A stretch of 11,305 nucleotides of DNA from a bacterium (GTDB lineage: Bacteria > Actinomycetota > Acidimicrobiia > Acidimicrobiales > CATQHL01), in contig JAPPKQ010000279.1 in NCBI GenBank assembly GCA_028819945.1, forward strand, positions 1 through 11,305, written 5' to 3'. Both the position numbers and the translations under genes were made by a program. Shown in pieces: positions 1-5,972 of this stretch. The notes below the pieces were generated by a model that saw only the letters and a list, made by a program, of their open reading frames with translations, had not been told where the DNA came from and searched no databases. Every line of letters starts with the position of its first letter. Position 1 is the stretch's first letter.

Positions 1-573
1 ATCGCCGGCGAACTGGTCGACTCGGGGGCGGACTGCCTGATCGGCGGGGACATGGGGATCGGCAACACCACTGCTGCCGCGGCCCTCATCGGCGCCGTCT
101 GCGAGCAGCCCGCCGATGCCGTCACCGGACCGGGGGCCGGTGTCCCGGCTCGCGGCGCCGAGCACAAGCAGGAGCTGGTCGCCGCCGCCATGCGACAGGC
201 CGAGGGGTGTGTCGACCCGCTGGAATTGCTCGCACGGCTGGGCGGACTCGAGATCGCCGCTCTCGCGGGCTTCTACGCCGCCGCCGCCGGACGGCGCACA
301 CCCTTCATCGTCGACGGGGCCATCGCCGCCGCGGCCCTGTGCATCGCCGATCGGCTCAGCGCCGGAACAGCCGCGCATGCCATCGCCGGACACCTCTCGG
401 CCGAGCCGGCGGCCGGGATCGCCCTGGAACATCTGGGACTGCGGCCGCTCCTCGACCTCGAGCTCCGTCTCGGCGAGGGAACCGGTGCCTGCCTGGCGTT
501 CCCGCTGGTGAAGGCGGCCGCAGCAGCCCTGGAGCAGATGGCGGAACTGCCCGCCGAGGGGCCCGCGCCGTAG
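1..573 (+). CDS. cobT: Nicotinate-nucleotide--dimethylbenzimidazole phosphoribosyltransferase (CobT), C-terminal part, 5' truncated
   Basis: The frame is open from base 1, so the gene begins upstream; 190 residues remain, roughly the C-terminal half of a ~350-residue enzyme. CobT transfers phosphoribose from nicotinate mononucleotide to a base such as 5,6-dimethylbenzimidazole, giving the alpha-ribazole phosphate of the cobamide lower ligand, in the cytosol. Visible signatures are GGDMGIGNTT (residues 15-24 of the fragment), the PGAGV loop that follows, FIVDGAIAAAA in the middle, and near the C-terminus GLRPLLDLELRLGEGTGA. The Glu of LGEGTGA matches, by family knowledge, the segment carrying the proposed catalytic glutamate. 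The stop is TAG at 571-573, and the next gene converges 12 bases later. No other cobalamin gene lies in the window, so any cob operon must extend to the left. Family identification is firm. Confidence 0.95.
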   Translation: MAGELVDSGADCLIGGDMGIGNTTAAAALIGAVCEQPADAVTGPGAGVPARGAEHKQELVAAAMRQAEGCVDPLELLARLGGLEIAALAGFYAAAAGRRTPFIVDGAIAAAALCIADRLSAGTAAHAIAGHLSAEPAAGIALEHLGLRPLLDLELRLGEGTGACLAFPLVKAAAAALEQMAELPAEGPAP

Positions 574-585
574 CCCGGCGGCGGC

Positions 586-1197
586 TCACGCCCCCCCCGG
601 CGCGCGCACCCCCCGCCGGCCGGGGCGCACGCTGAGGCGGGGGCGGACCAGGAACGCCACGATCGCCGCCCCGACGATGCCGCCGCCGGTCGAGAGCGCC
701 AAGTCCACGACGGTGTCCTCGTAGGTGAGGAAGAGGCGGCTGGTGCCGGTCTTGGCGACCACGTACTCCAGGAACTCCCACAGCACGATCAGGAAGGCCC
801 CGAAGCCCCCGCCCGAGGCGACCAATCCAAGCCGGGTGGTGGGCCGACTGCCTCGCAGGATCATCGTGAAGGCCACGGCCAGCAGTGCCCAGTTGGCCAG
901 GTGCAGGATGTCGTCGAACAGCTCCACGCTCTCGTACAGCCCCAGCATGTTGCCGCCGATGTCCAGGAAGAACGGCGCCACGATGCAGGTGTCGGCGGCG
1001 GTGTAGTAGGCGATCCGGCGCTCCGACCAGCGGCTCAGCAGCGGTGCCACGGCGATGCACAGCGGGAACGTGAGCGTCCGCACCAGCCAGCCCTTGCCGT
1101 CCAGCCGCTCCAGGTCGGCGATCAGCCCGCCGACCAGCATCGCCACCAGCCCCCAGCGCACCATGTGCAGCGCCAACCGCCGGAGCCGATCCACCAT
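586..1197 (-). CDS. Polytopic membrane protein, DUF2238/YjdF-like
   Basis: A 203-residue protein with about six hydrophobic segments (roughly residues 8-29, 36-55, 63-88, 96-113, 122-146 and 164-185), so an integral inner-membrane protein. The middle and C-terminal parts carry FDDILHLANW, GGGFGAFLIVLWEFLEY and YEDTVVDLALSTGGGIVGA. The order His/Asp-rich helix, Trp-Glu helix, then a DT..D motif before a Gly-rich helix resembles the DUF2238 (YjdF) family, whose function is unknown. ATG at 1197 is preferred because AGGA lies about 6 bases upstream. The alternative ATG at 1272 would add 25 polar Arg/Gln-rich residues and collide with the divergent neighbour. The C-terminal tail is basic and Pro/Gly rich. 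An 8-C run (591-598) lies just before the stop and is a possible length-error site. The gene converges with cobT and is transcribed away from the secreted repeat protein; nothing in the context points to a role. Confidence 0.7.
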   Translation of the reverse strand: MVDRLRRLALHMVRWGLVAMLVGGLIADLERLDGKGWLVRTLTFPLCIAVAPLLSRWSERRIAYYTAADTCIVAPFFLDIGGNMLGLYESVELFDDILHLANWALLAVAFTMILRGSRPTTRLGLVASGGGFGAFLIVLWEFLEYVVAKTGTSRLFLTYEDTVVDLALSTGGGIVGAAIVAFLVRPRLSVRPGRRGVRAPGGA

Positions 1198-1355
1198 CGC
1201 GTCCTGTCTACCGTGCCGGAGCCACCGTCCGGCCGTCCCGCGGCCATCGTGCCGCTGATCCTGCCGAGTCATGCACCACTTCGGCCTCCCTCACCAGGTG
1301 CGATTGTCATTCGTAGCCCACCGGGCATTGCCACCGACGCCGCGTCGCGGTTGCA

Positions 1356-1361
1356 TAGGCT
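1356..1361 (+). promoter_or_regulatory. Candidate -10 box for a leaderless transcript of the exported protein gene
   Basis: TAGGCT fits the actinobacterial TANNNT -10 consensus and ends 8 bases before the GTG at 1370, so transcription would begin at or next to the start codon. No Shine-Dalgarno sequence precedes that GTG. No convincing -35 was found at 16-18 bases. The call rests on spacing plus the absence of a ribosome binding site. Confidence 0.35.
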
Positions 1362-1369
1362 CCGGTTCC

Positions 1370-2872
1370 GTGGACCTGCCTCCCCGACGGGACCTGTGGC
1401 ATCGCCGGGATCCTCGGAGGAGTCGCCGGAGGCGGTACGTGGCCGCCGGGACCGCGCTGCTGATGGTCGTGACGGCCGCGGGGTGGGGCCAGGTGGCGGC
1501 CCAGACCGGGGATCCGGAGGGGCTTCCGGACGACGCCACGGAGATCCCGGAGGACGACGCCGAGGACACCCCAGAAGACACGCCGGAGGACGCCCCCGAG
1601 GACGCCCCCGAGGACACCCCCGAGGACGCCCCCGAGGACGCCCCCGAGGACGCCCCCGAGGACACCGCCGGAGAGATCCCGGAGGACGCCGAGGAGCAGG
1701 CGCCGGAGGAGGTCCCGCCCCCGGCGCCGGCCGGCTCGTTCGAAGGTTGCGTGACGGCGCAGCGCCTCGAGGACGGGCGGCTCGAGGTGGCCGTGCAGCC
1801 GAGTTCGCCGGGCGCCGCCTGCGGCGAGCGCCTGCTGCCGCGGCGCCGCTTCCTGCCCGCCGCCGCCGAGGCCGGGCGGTGGCTGGTGACCGCGCCGCTG
1901 CGGATCGACGACGTCGTGCTCCGGGTCGCGGCGCGGCATCTGGCCGGCGGGGCCGTCGAGGTGGCCATCCAACTGCGCTCGCCGGGGGACGGCACCTGGG
2001 GCCCGCGCCTGCTGCCGCGGCGCCGATTCGTGCCCGCCGCCCTCGAGGCGGACCGCTGGCTGTCGTCGTCGCCGGTGAACGCTCTGGTGCCGACGTACAA
2101 CTCGGTGCTGGAGCGTGCCCAGCTCGTCACCCTCTACGGGTACCCCAATACCCCGCCGATGGGGATCCTGGGCCGCGGCAGCCCCGAGCAGGTGGCCGAT
2201 CAGGCGGCCGAGTTCGCGGCCGCCTACGACCGGTTGAACGGCGACCGCGAGGTGATTCCCGCGTTCCACCTGATCACCGGCGTGGCCCAGGCCCATCCCA
2301 CCCCCGACGGCACCTGGATCTCCCGGATGCCTCCCGAACTCATCTCCGAGTACGTGGAGTTGGCCCGCGAGCGCGGCATGCACGTGTTCCTCGACGAGCA
2401 GATCGGCTGGAGCGATCCGCTCACCGAGGTGAAGAAGCTGGAGCCGTTCCTGCGGGAGCCGTTCGTGCACGTGGCCATCGACCCCGAGTTCGCCACCAAG
2501 CGCGCGGGGAGCCGGCCGGGGCTGGCGATCGGCGGGGTCACCGGCGCCGAGATCAACGAGGTGCAGCGCTACCTGGCAAGCATCGTGGCCACCGAGGGCA
2601 TCCCGCCGAAGATCCTCATGGTGCACCAGTTCACGCCCTGGATGGTGACCGACCGTGCCGACATCGTGGACCTCTTCGAGGTCGATCTGTCGATCGACAT
2701 GGACGGCTTCGGGGGGATCGGCATCAAGTTGCAGCACTACGACCTGTTCGCCGTGCCCGAGCCTTCGGAGCGGCCCGCCATCAAGGTATTCCTCAGGTAC
2801 GACACGCCGGTCCTGACCCCGGAGCAGATCCAAGCGCTCGACCCCCGGCCGGACATCATCGTCTACCAGTAG
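1370..2872 (+). CDS. Exported protein: xPED linker, two Arg-rich ~50-aa repeats, TIM-barrel-like C-terminal domain
   Basis: From GTG at 1370 the product is 500 residues. Residues 1-22 are Arg-rich, followed by a hydrophobic stretch (24-44) ending VAA-Q, a good signal peptidase I site. Residues 67-98 are eight (T/A)PED units. Two homologous repeats follow, about 127-177 and 183-236, each with the pattern RL.gG.hEVA.Q, LLPRRRF.P and RWL.s.P. Residues 252-500 alternate short hydrophobic strands and helices: TLYGYP, VIPAFHLI, MHVFLDEQ, VHVAIDPEF, KILMVHQF, VDLSIDMDG, AIKVFLRYD, DIIVYQ. That looks like eight beta/alpha units; acidic residues D342/E343, D371/E373 and D443/D445 end strands as in glycosidase-like barrels. 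I recall similar C-terminal domains in uncharacterised actinobacterial secreted proteins; no function is established. ATG at 1271 is an upstream in-frame alternative, but it lacks a ribosome binding site and buries the signal peptide behind 33 residues. Confidence 0.85.
   Translation: MDLPPRRDLWHRRDPRRSRRRRYVAAGTALLMVVTAAGWGQVAAQTGDPEGLPDDATEIPEDDAEDTPEDTPEDAPEDAPEDTPEDAPEDAPEDAPEDTAGEIPEDAEEQAPEEVPPPAPAGSFEGCVTAQRLEDGRLEVAVQPSSPGAACGERLLPRRRFLPAAAEAGRWLVTAPLRIDDVVLRVAARHLAGGAVEVAIQLRSPGDGTWGPRLLPRRRFVPAALEADRWLSSSPVNALVPTYNSVLERAQLVTLYGYPNTPPMGILGRGSPEQVADQAAEFAAAYDRLNGDREVIPAFHLITGVAQAHPTPDGTWISRMPPELISEYVELARERGMHVFLDEQIGWSDPLTEVKKLEPFLREPFVHVAIDPEFATKRAGSRPGLAIGGVTGAEINEVQRYLASIVATEGIPPKILMVHQFTPWMVTDRADIVDLFEVDLSIDMDGFGGIGIKLQHYDLFAVPEPSERPAIKVFLRYDTPVLTPEQIQALDPRPDIIVYQ
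1568..1663 (+). repeat. Eight tandem 12-bp units encoding (T/A)PED
   Basis: Eight in-frame 12-base units, mostly GCC/ACC-CCC-GAG-GAC, encode TPED, TPED, APED, APED, TPED, APED, APED, APED. Related acidic sequence continues on both sides (EIPEDD before, EIPEDAEEQAPEE after). The stretch lies just after the signal peptide and before the folded repeats, as expected for a flexible, negatively charged extracellular spacer. Near-identical units make the copy number prone to slippage. Confidence 0.9.
1748..2077 (+). repeat. Two copies of the Arg-rich RL-DGR/LPRRRF/GRWL repeat domain (first protein)
   Basis: Copy 1 (about 1748-1900) and copy 2 (about 1916-2077) encode about 50 residues each. Shared blocks in order are R(L/H)L..G..EVA(V/I)Q, then a short loop, RLLPRRRF(L/V)PAA, and (G/D)RWL..(S/A)P. 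The DNA of the central block (CTGCTGCCGCGGCGCCG) is identical between copies. The same blocks recur in the protein at the right end of the window. Copy 1 has two cysteines (127 and 151) absent from copy 2. No named domain is recognised. Confidence 0.85.
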
Positions 2873-2936
2873 CCCGGCGGCCCCCGGAGATCGCCGACCC
2901 GCGAGCGGGGCGCCGGGGCGGCCGATCGACGCTCGG

Positions 2937-3683
2937 TCAGCCGCGGCCCACGAAGGGCATGCTGTTGGCCATCACCGTCATCTGCAGGACGTTGGCGTCG
3001 GGCGGCAACTCGGCCATGTAGCGCACGGCCCGTGCAACGTCCGCGACGTTCATCAGGGGCTCGGGGCGCACCGAGCCGTCCGCCTGCGGAACGCCGGCCT
3101 CCATCCGGGCGGCCATCGGCGTGCGGGCGTTGCCGATGTCGATCTGACCGACGCTGATGCCGTGCGGGCGGCCCTCCAGGGACAGCGCCTTGGTGAGACC
3201 GGTGACGGCGTGCTTGGTGGCCGTGTAGGGCGACGAGTACGGCCGCGGGGCGTGCGCCGAGATCGACCCGTTGTTGATGATGCGCCCGCCCGGGGGGTTC
3301 TGGCTCTTCATCCGGGCGAAGGCCGCCCGGGCGCAGAGCCAGCTGCCGGTGAGGTTGGCGCCGACCACCCGCAGCCAGTCTTCCACCGGCAACTCGTCGA
3401 TCGGCACCGGTGCGGAGCCAGACCCGGCGTTGTTGAACAGCAGATCCAGGCGACCGAAGCGGTCCGCCACCGCGCCGAAGAGCCGCTCCACGTCGTCGGG
3501 AAGCGAGACGTCGGCCACGATGGGCAGTGCCTCGCCCGCGCACCGACCCACCACGTCGTCGAGCAGTTCAACCCGGCGCCCGCACACCGCCACCGCCCAG
3601 CCCGCGGCGCTCAACTCCAGAGCACTCGCCTCGCCGATGCCGGTGCCACCACCGGTGACCAACGCCACCCTGCGCTCAGCCAC
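2937..3683 (-). CDS. Short-chain dehydrogenase/reductase (classical SDR)
   Basis: A 248-residue cytosolic NAD(P)-dependent oxidoreductase of classical SDR length. It has the Rossmann motif TGGGTGIG (10-17), D58 in ADVS, the NNAG motif (84-87), N110, S140 in INNGS, and Y153-x3-K157 (YTATK), so the full N-S-Y-K tetrad is present. The residues after beta-2 (CGRRVELL) include Arg at the cofactor 2'-phosphate position, a weak hint of NADP preference. GTG at 3683 is the start: GGGGAG lies about 7 bases upstream and the product begins MAERRVALVTGG as usual. It is divergent from the first Rieske oxygenase across 171 bases, which suggests a joint pathway, perhaps oxidation of a hydroxylated or dihydrodiol-type product. 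The substrate cannot be told from sequence. Confidence 0.93.
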   Translation of the reverse strand: MAERRVALVTGGGTGIGEASALELSAAGWAVAVCGRRVELLDDVVGRCAGEALPIVADVSLPDDVERLFGAVADRFGRLDLLFNNAGSGSAPVPIDELPVEDWLRVVGANLTGSWLCARAAFARMKSQNPPGGRIINNGSISAHAPRPYSSPYTATKHAVTGLTKALSLEGRPHGISVGQIDIGNARTPMAARMEAGVPQADGSVRPEPLMNVADVARAVRYMAELPPDANVLQMTVMANSMPFVGRG

Positions 3684-3741
3684 GCTGCTCTCCCCTGCCG
3701 CTCTCGCCGGTCCGCGTGCGCTGCCACGGTAGCCCGCCGGT

Positions 3742-3787
3742 GTCGACCCTCTCGGAAACACGCGTAAGGTTGGGGTTCGGGGTCGAC
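3742..3787. promoter_or_regulatory. Divergent promoter region with an 8-bp inverted repeat (SDR / Rieske genes)
   Basis: Within the 171-base gap between the divergent SDR and Rieske genes, GTCGACCC (3742-3749) and GGGTCGAC (3780-3787) form exact inverted arms separated by 30 bases. A plus-strand TANNNT box, TAAGGT (3765-3770), lies between them and could serve the Rieske genes, giving a leader of about 75 bases. Paired arms flanking a -10 are compatible with an operator for a dimeric regulator. GTCGAC is common in high-GC DNA, so chance is possible. Confidence 0.3.
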
Positions 3788-3854
3788 GGTTCTCGCCTCG
3801 TCCTCGCAGGGCCGGCGTGACGGCCGAGGCCACGACGTTGAAGGGGAGGCGACC

Positions 3855-4835
3855 ATGCTGGATCAGGCGCTGAGGCGCTACTGGCATCCCGTTGCGGTCT
3901 CGACCGACGTCACGACCGAGCCGCAGCAGGTGCGGCTGCTGGGCGAGCCCATCGTGCTGTACCGCGACGCCGAGGGACCGGTGGCGCTGGCGGACCGCTG
4001 CGTGCACCGGGGTGCGACCCTGTCGGCCGGCTGCATCCGCGACGGGCAACTCATGTGCCCCTACCACGGCTGGCAGTACGACCGCACCGGCAGGGTGTCG
4101 TTCATCCCCGCGCTCGGCCCGGACGGCGCCATCCCCAGCCAGGCCAGGGTGCAGCGCCACCGCGTGCGCGAGCAGTACGGCGCGGTGTGGGTGGCGCTCG
4201 AGGAGCCCGTGGCCGACCCGCCCCCCTGGCCCGACGACGACTGGAACAACCCCGACCGGCGCGTGTTCATGGTGGGCACCTGGCGCTGGGGCGCCTCTGC
4301 GGGCCGGATGATGGAGAACGCCGCCGACTTCGCCCACTTCAACTTCGTGCACGCCGGGTTCACCGAGCTGGCCGACGGGCCCTTCATCAAACCCTTCGAG
4401 ATCGAACTCACCGGCGACGGCATGACCTACGCCTACGACGACAGCGTGCTGGTGCGGGAGTACACCCTGCACCTTCCCTTCGCGCTGCACGACCGCAAGT
4501 CGGTGGTGGCGGCCGCCGGAGGGATCACCTGGTCGGAGCAGGGCGACTCCAGGGCCGGCGACGTCACCACCATCTCGTCGGTCGCCTCGCCCACCGACCG
4601 GGCCGAGACGTTGATCTTCGTGTACCTGTCGCGCAACCACTCCCTCGACGTCCCGGACGAGGACTTCGCGGTCGGTTTCGACGAGATCATGGAGCAGGAC
4701 CGCATGGTCGTGGAGGACCAGGACCCGCTCGAGCTGCCGCTGGATCCGCGCACCGAGCTACACCTCAAGCTGGCCGACGGCGCCTCGATCGTCTACCGCA
4801 GACTGATGCGAGAACTGATCGCCGAGCACGCGTAG
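3855..4835 (+). CDS. Rieske non-heme iron oxygenase, VanA-type alpha subunit (copy 1)
   Basis: A 326-residue cytosolic oxygenase of the Rieske family, close to the length of VanA/phenoxybenzoate-type enzymes. The [2Fe-2S] ligands are C49-x-H51 and C68-x2-H71 (CVH...CPYH). The catalytic iron site is D158-x2-H161-x4-H166 in ENAADFAHFNFVH, where D158 is the bridging Asp and the two His bind iron. D282 (EQDRMVVEDQD) is the likely third, carboxylate ligand. Such enzymes use O2 and electrons from a separate reductase for O-demethylation, hydroxylation or related oxidations. None of the usual reductase or ferredoxin partners is encoded in the window. A strong AAGGGGAGG lies 6 bases before the ATG. 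The next gene is a close paralogue 13 bases downstream, so the two form one transcript. The substrate is unknown; calling it VanA itself would go beyond the evidence. Confidence 0.94.
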   Translation: MLDQALRRYWHPVAVSTDVTTEPQQVRLLGEPIVLYRDAEGPVALADRCVHRGATLSAGCIRDGQLMCPYHGWQYDRTGRVSFIPALGPDGAIPSQARVQRHRVREQYGAVWVALEEPVADPPPWPDDDWNNPDRRVFMVGTWRWGASAGRMMENAADFAHFNFVHAGFTELADGPFIKPFEIELTGDGMTYAYDDSVLVREYTLHLPFALHDRKSVVAAAGGITWSEQGDSRAGDVTTISSVASPTDRAETLIFVYLSRNHSLDVPDEDFAVGFDEIMEQDRMVVEDQDPLELPLDPRTELHLKLADGASIVYRRLMRELIAEHA

Positions 4836-4848
4836 TGGAGGGAACATC

Positions 4849-5886
4849 ATGCTGGATGAGGCACTGAGGCACTACTGGCACCCCGTCGCCGTGGCGAGCG
4901 AGGTCACGGCCGAGCCGCAACAGGTGCGCCTGCTGGGCGAGAACATCGTGCTGTACCGCGACGACGAGGGCCTCGTGGCGCTGCGCGACAAGTGCGTGCA
5001 CCGGGGTGCGACCCTGTCGGCCGGCTGCATCCGCGACGGGCAACTCATGTGCCCCTACCACGGCTGGCAGTACGACCGCAGCGGCACCGTGTCGTTCATC
5101 CCCGCGCTCGGCCCGGGCGGCATCATCCCCAGCCAGGCGAGGGTGCAGCGCCACCGGGTGCAGGAGCGCTATGACGCGGTCTGGGTGGCTCTCGACGAGC
5201 CGGTGGCCGAACTGCAGCCATGGCCCGACGACGACTGGAACGATCCCGGCTGGCACGTGCTCCTCGTGGGGGCGTGGCACTGGCAGACCTCCGCGGGCCG
5301 GATGACGGAGAACGTCATCGACTTCGCCCACTTCAACTTCGTGCACGCCGGGTTCACCGAACTCGCCGACGGGCCCTTCATCAAGGACTACGACGTGACG
5401 GTCACCGACGACGGCATGACCTACGCCTACAACGACAGCGCCCTGATCCGCGAGTACTTCCTGCACCTCCCCTTCACGCTGCACGACCGCAAGGTGGTGG
5501 TGGCGACCAGCGGCGGGATCACCTGGACCGAGCAGAGCGACTCCGACGCCGAGTCCAAGATAGGCGACGTCACGACCGTGTCGTTCATCGCCTCGCCCAC
5601 AGACCGGGCCGAGACGTTCATCCTCGGGTGGCTGTCCCGCAACCATTCCTTCGAGATTCCCGACGAGTACTGGATCTCCGGCTTCGCCGAGGTCCTGGAG
5701 CAGGACCGCGCCGTGGTCGAGTCCCAGGACCCGCCCGAACTGCCCCTCGACCTGCGCGACGAACTGCACCTCAAGGTGGCCGACGGAGCCTCGATGGTCT
5801 ACCGCAGGCTGCTGCGGGAACTCGCCGAGGGCACAGCCGGCTCGGCGATGGCGGCGAAGGCGGCCTCGATGGTGGCCGCCGGCTGA
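4849..5886 (+). CDS. Rieske non-heme iron oxygenase, VanA-type alpha subunit (copy 2)
   Basis: 345 residues and clearly a tandem duplicate of the preceding gene: most positions are identical along the full length. It keeps all metal ligands (C49, H51, C68, H71; D158, H161, H166 in ENVIDFAHFNFVH; D286 in EQDRAVVESQD). Differences are a 4-residue insertion near 232 (SDSDAESKIG) and an Ala-rich C-terminal tail of about 15 residues (AGSAMAAKAASMVAAG). Changes also cluster around residues 121-160 and 251-275, which may face the substrate. GGAGG lies about 7 bases before the ATG, so the gene is translated independently of its neighbour. Both copies look catalytically intact. They may differ in substrate or form mixed trimers; the sequence does not decide. 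The gene converges on the flavin monooxygenase. Confidence 0.94.
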   Translation: MLDEALRHYWHPVAVASEVTAEPQQVRLLGENIVLYRDDEGLVALRDKCVHRGATLSAGCIRDGQLMCPYHGWQYDRSGTVSFIPALGPGGIIPSQARVQRHRVQERYDAVWVALDEPVAELQPWPDDDWNDPGWHVLLVGAWHWQTSAGRMTENVIDFAHFNFVHAGFTELADGPFIKDYDVTVTDDGMTYAYNDSALIREYFLHLPFTLHDRKVVVATSGGITWTEQSDSDAESKIGDVTTVSFIASPTDRAETFILGWLSRNHSFEIPDEYWISGFAEVLEQDRAVVESQDPPELPLDLRDELHLKVADGASMVYRRLLRELAEGTAGSAMAAKAASMVAAG

Positions 5887-5972
5887 GGTTGGATCGCGGC
5901 GCCCGCACCTTGCGCGGCGGCGCCACTCACCGGGACGCTCTGCCGCGCGCCTGCAGCCGGCGACCCTTGTGA

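Noticed and set aside
591..598. Run of eight C as a frameshift in the membrane protein
   Set aside because: The frame is intact to a stop 13 bases before the cobT end; only the last few residues would be affected by a length error.
1271..1369. N-terminal extension of the exported protein from ATG 1271
   Set aside because: It would put 33 extra residues before the signal peptide, lacks a ribosome binding site, and abuts the divergent gene; GTG 1370 with a TANNNT box fits better.
2873..2936. GC-rich small hairpin (CCCG-CGAG-CGGG at 2898-2909) between convergent genes
   Set aside because: Only a 4-base stem, no T tract and expected by chance at this GC content.
901..3021. A 700-codon plus-strand open frame rich in Arg/Gly/Pro
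   Set aside because: It is a high-GC shadow crossing a minus-strand membrane gene and the exported protein in another frame; it has repeat-like RGRPRGHP composition, no domain, and a good alternative in each part.
3684..4640. Minus-strand extension of the SDR frame across the Rieske gene
   Set aside because: Antisense to a clear Rieske oxygenase; the GTG at 3683 has a strong ribosome binding site and gives normal SDR length.
5898..5924. Two GGCGCC words as a possible terminator stem after the Rieske genes
   Set aside because: The words are self-palindromic, the inner pairs do not continue and no T tract follows.
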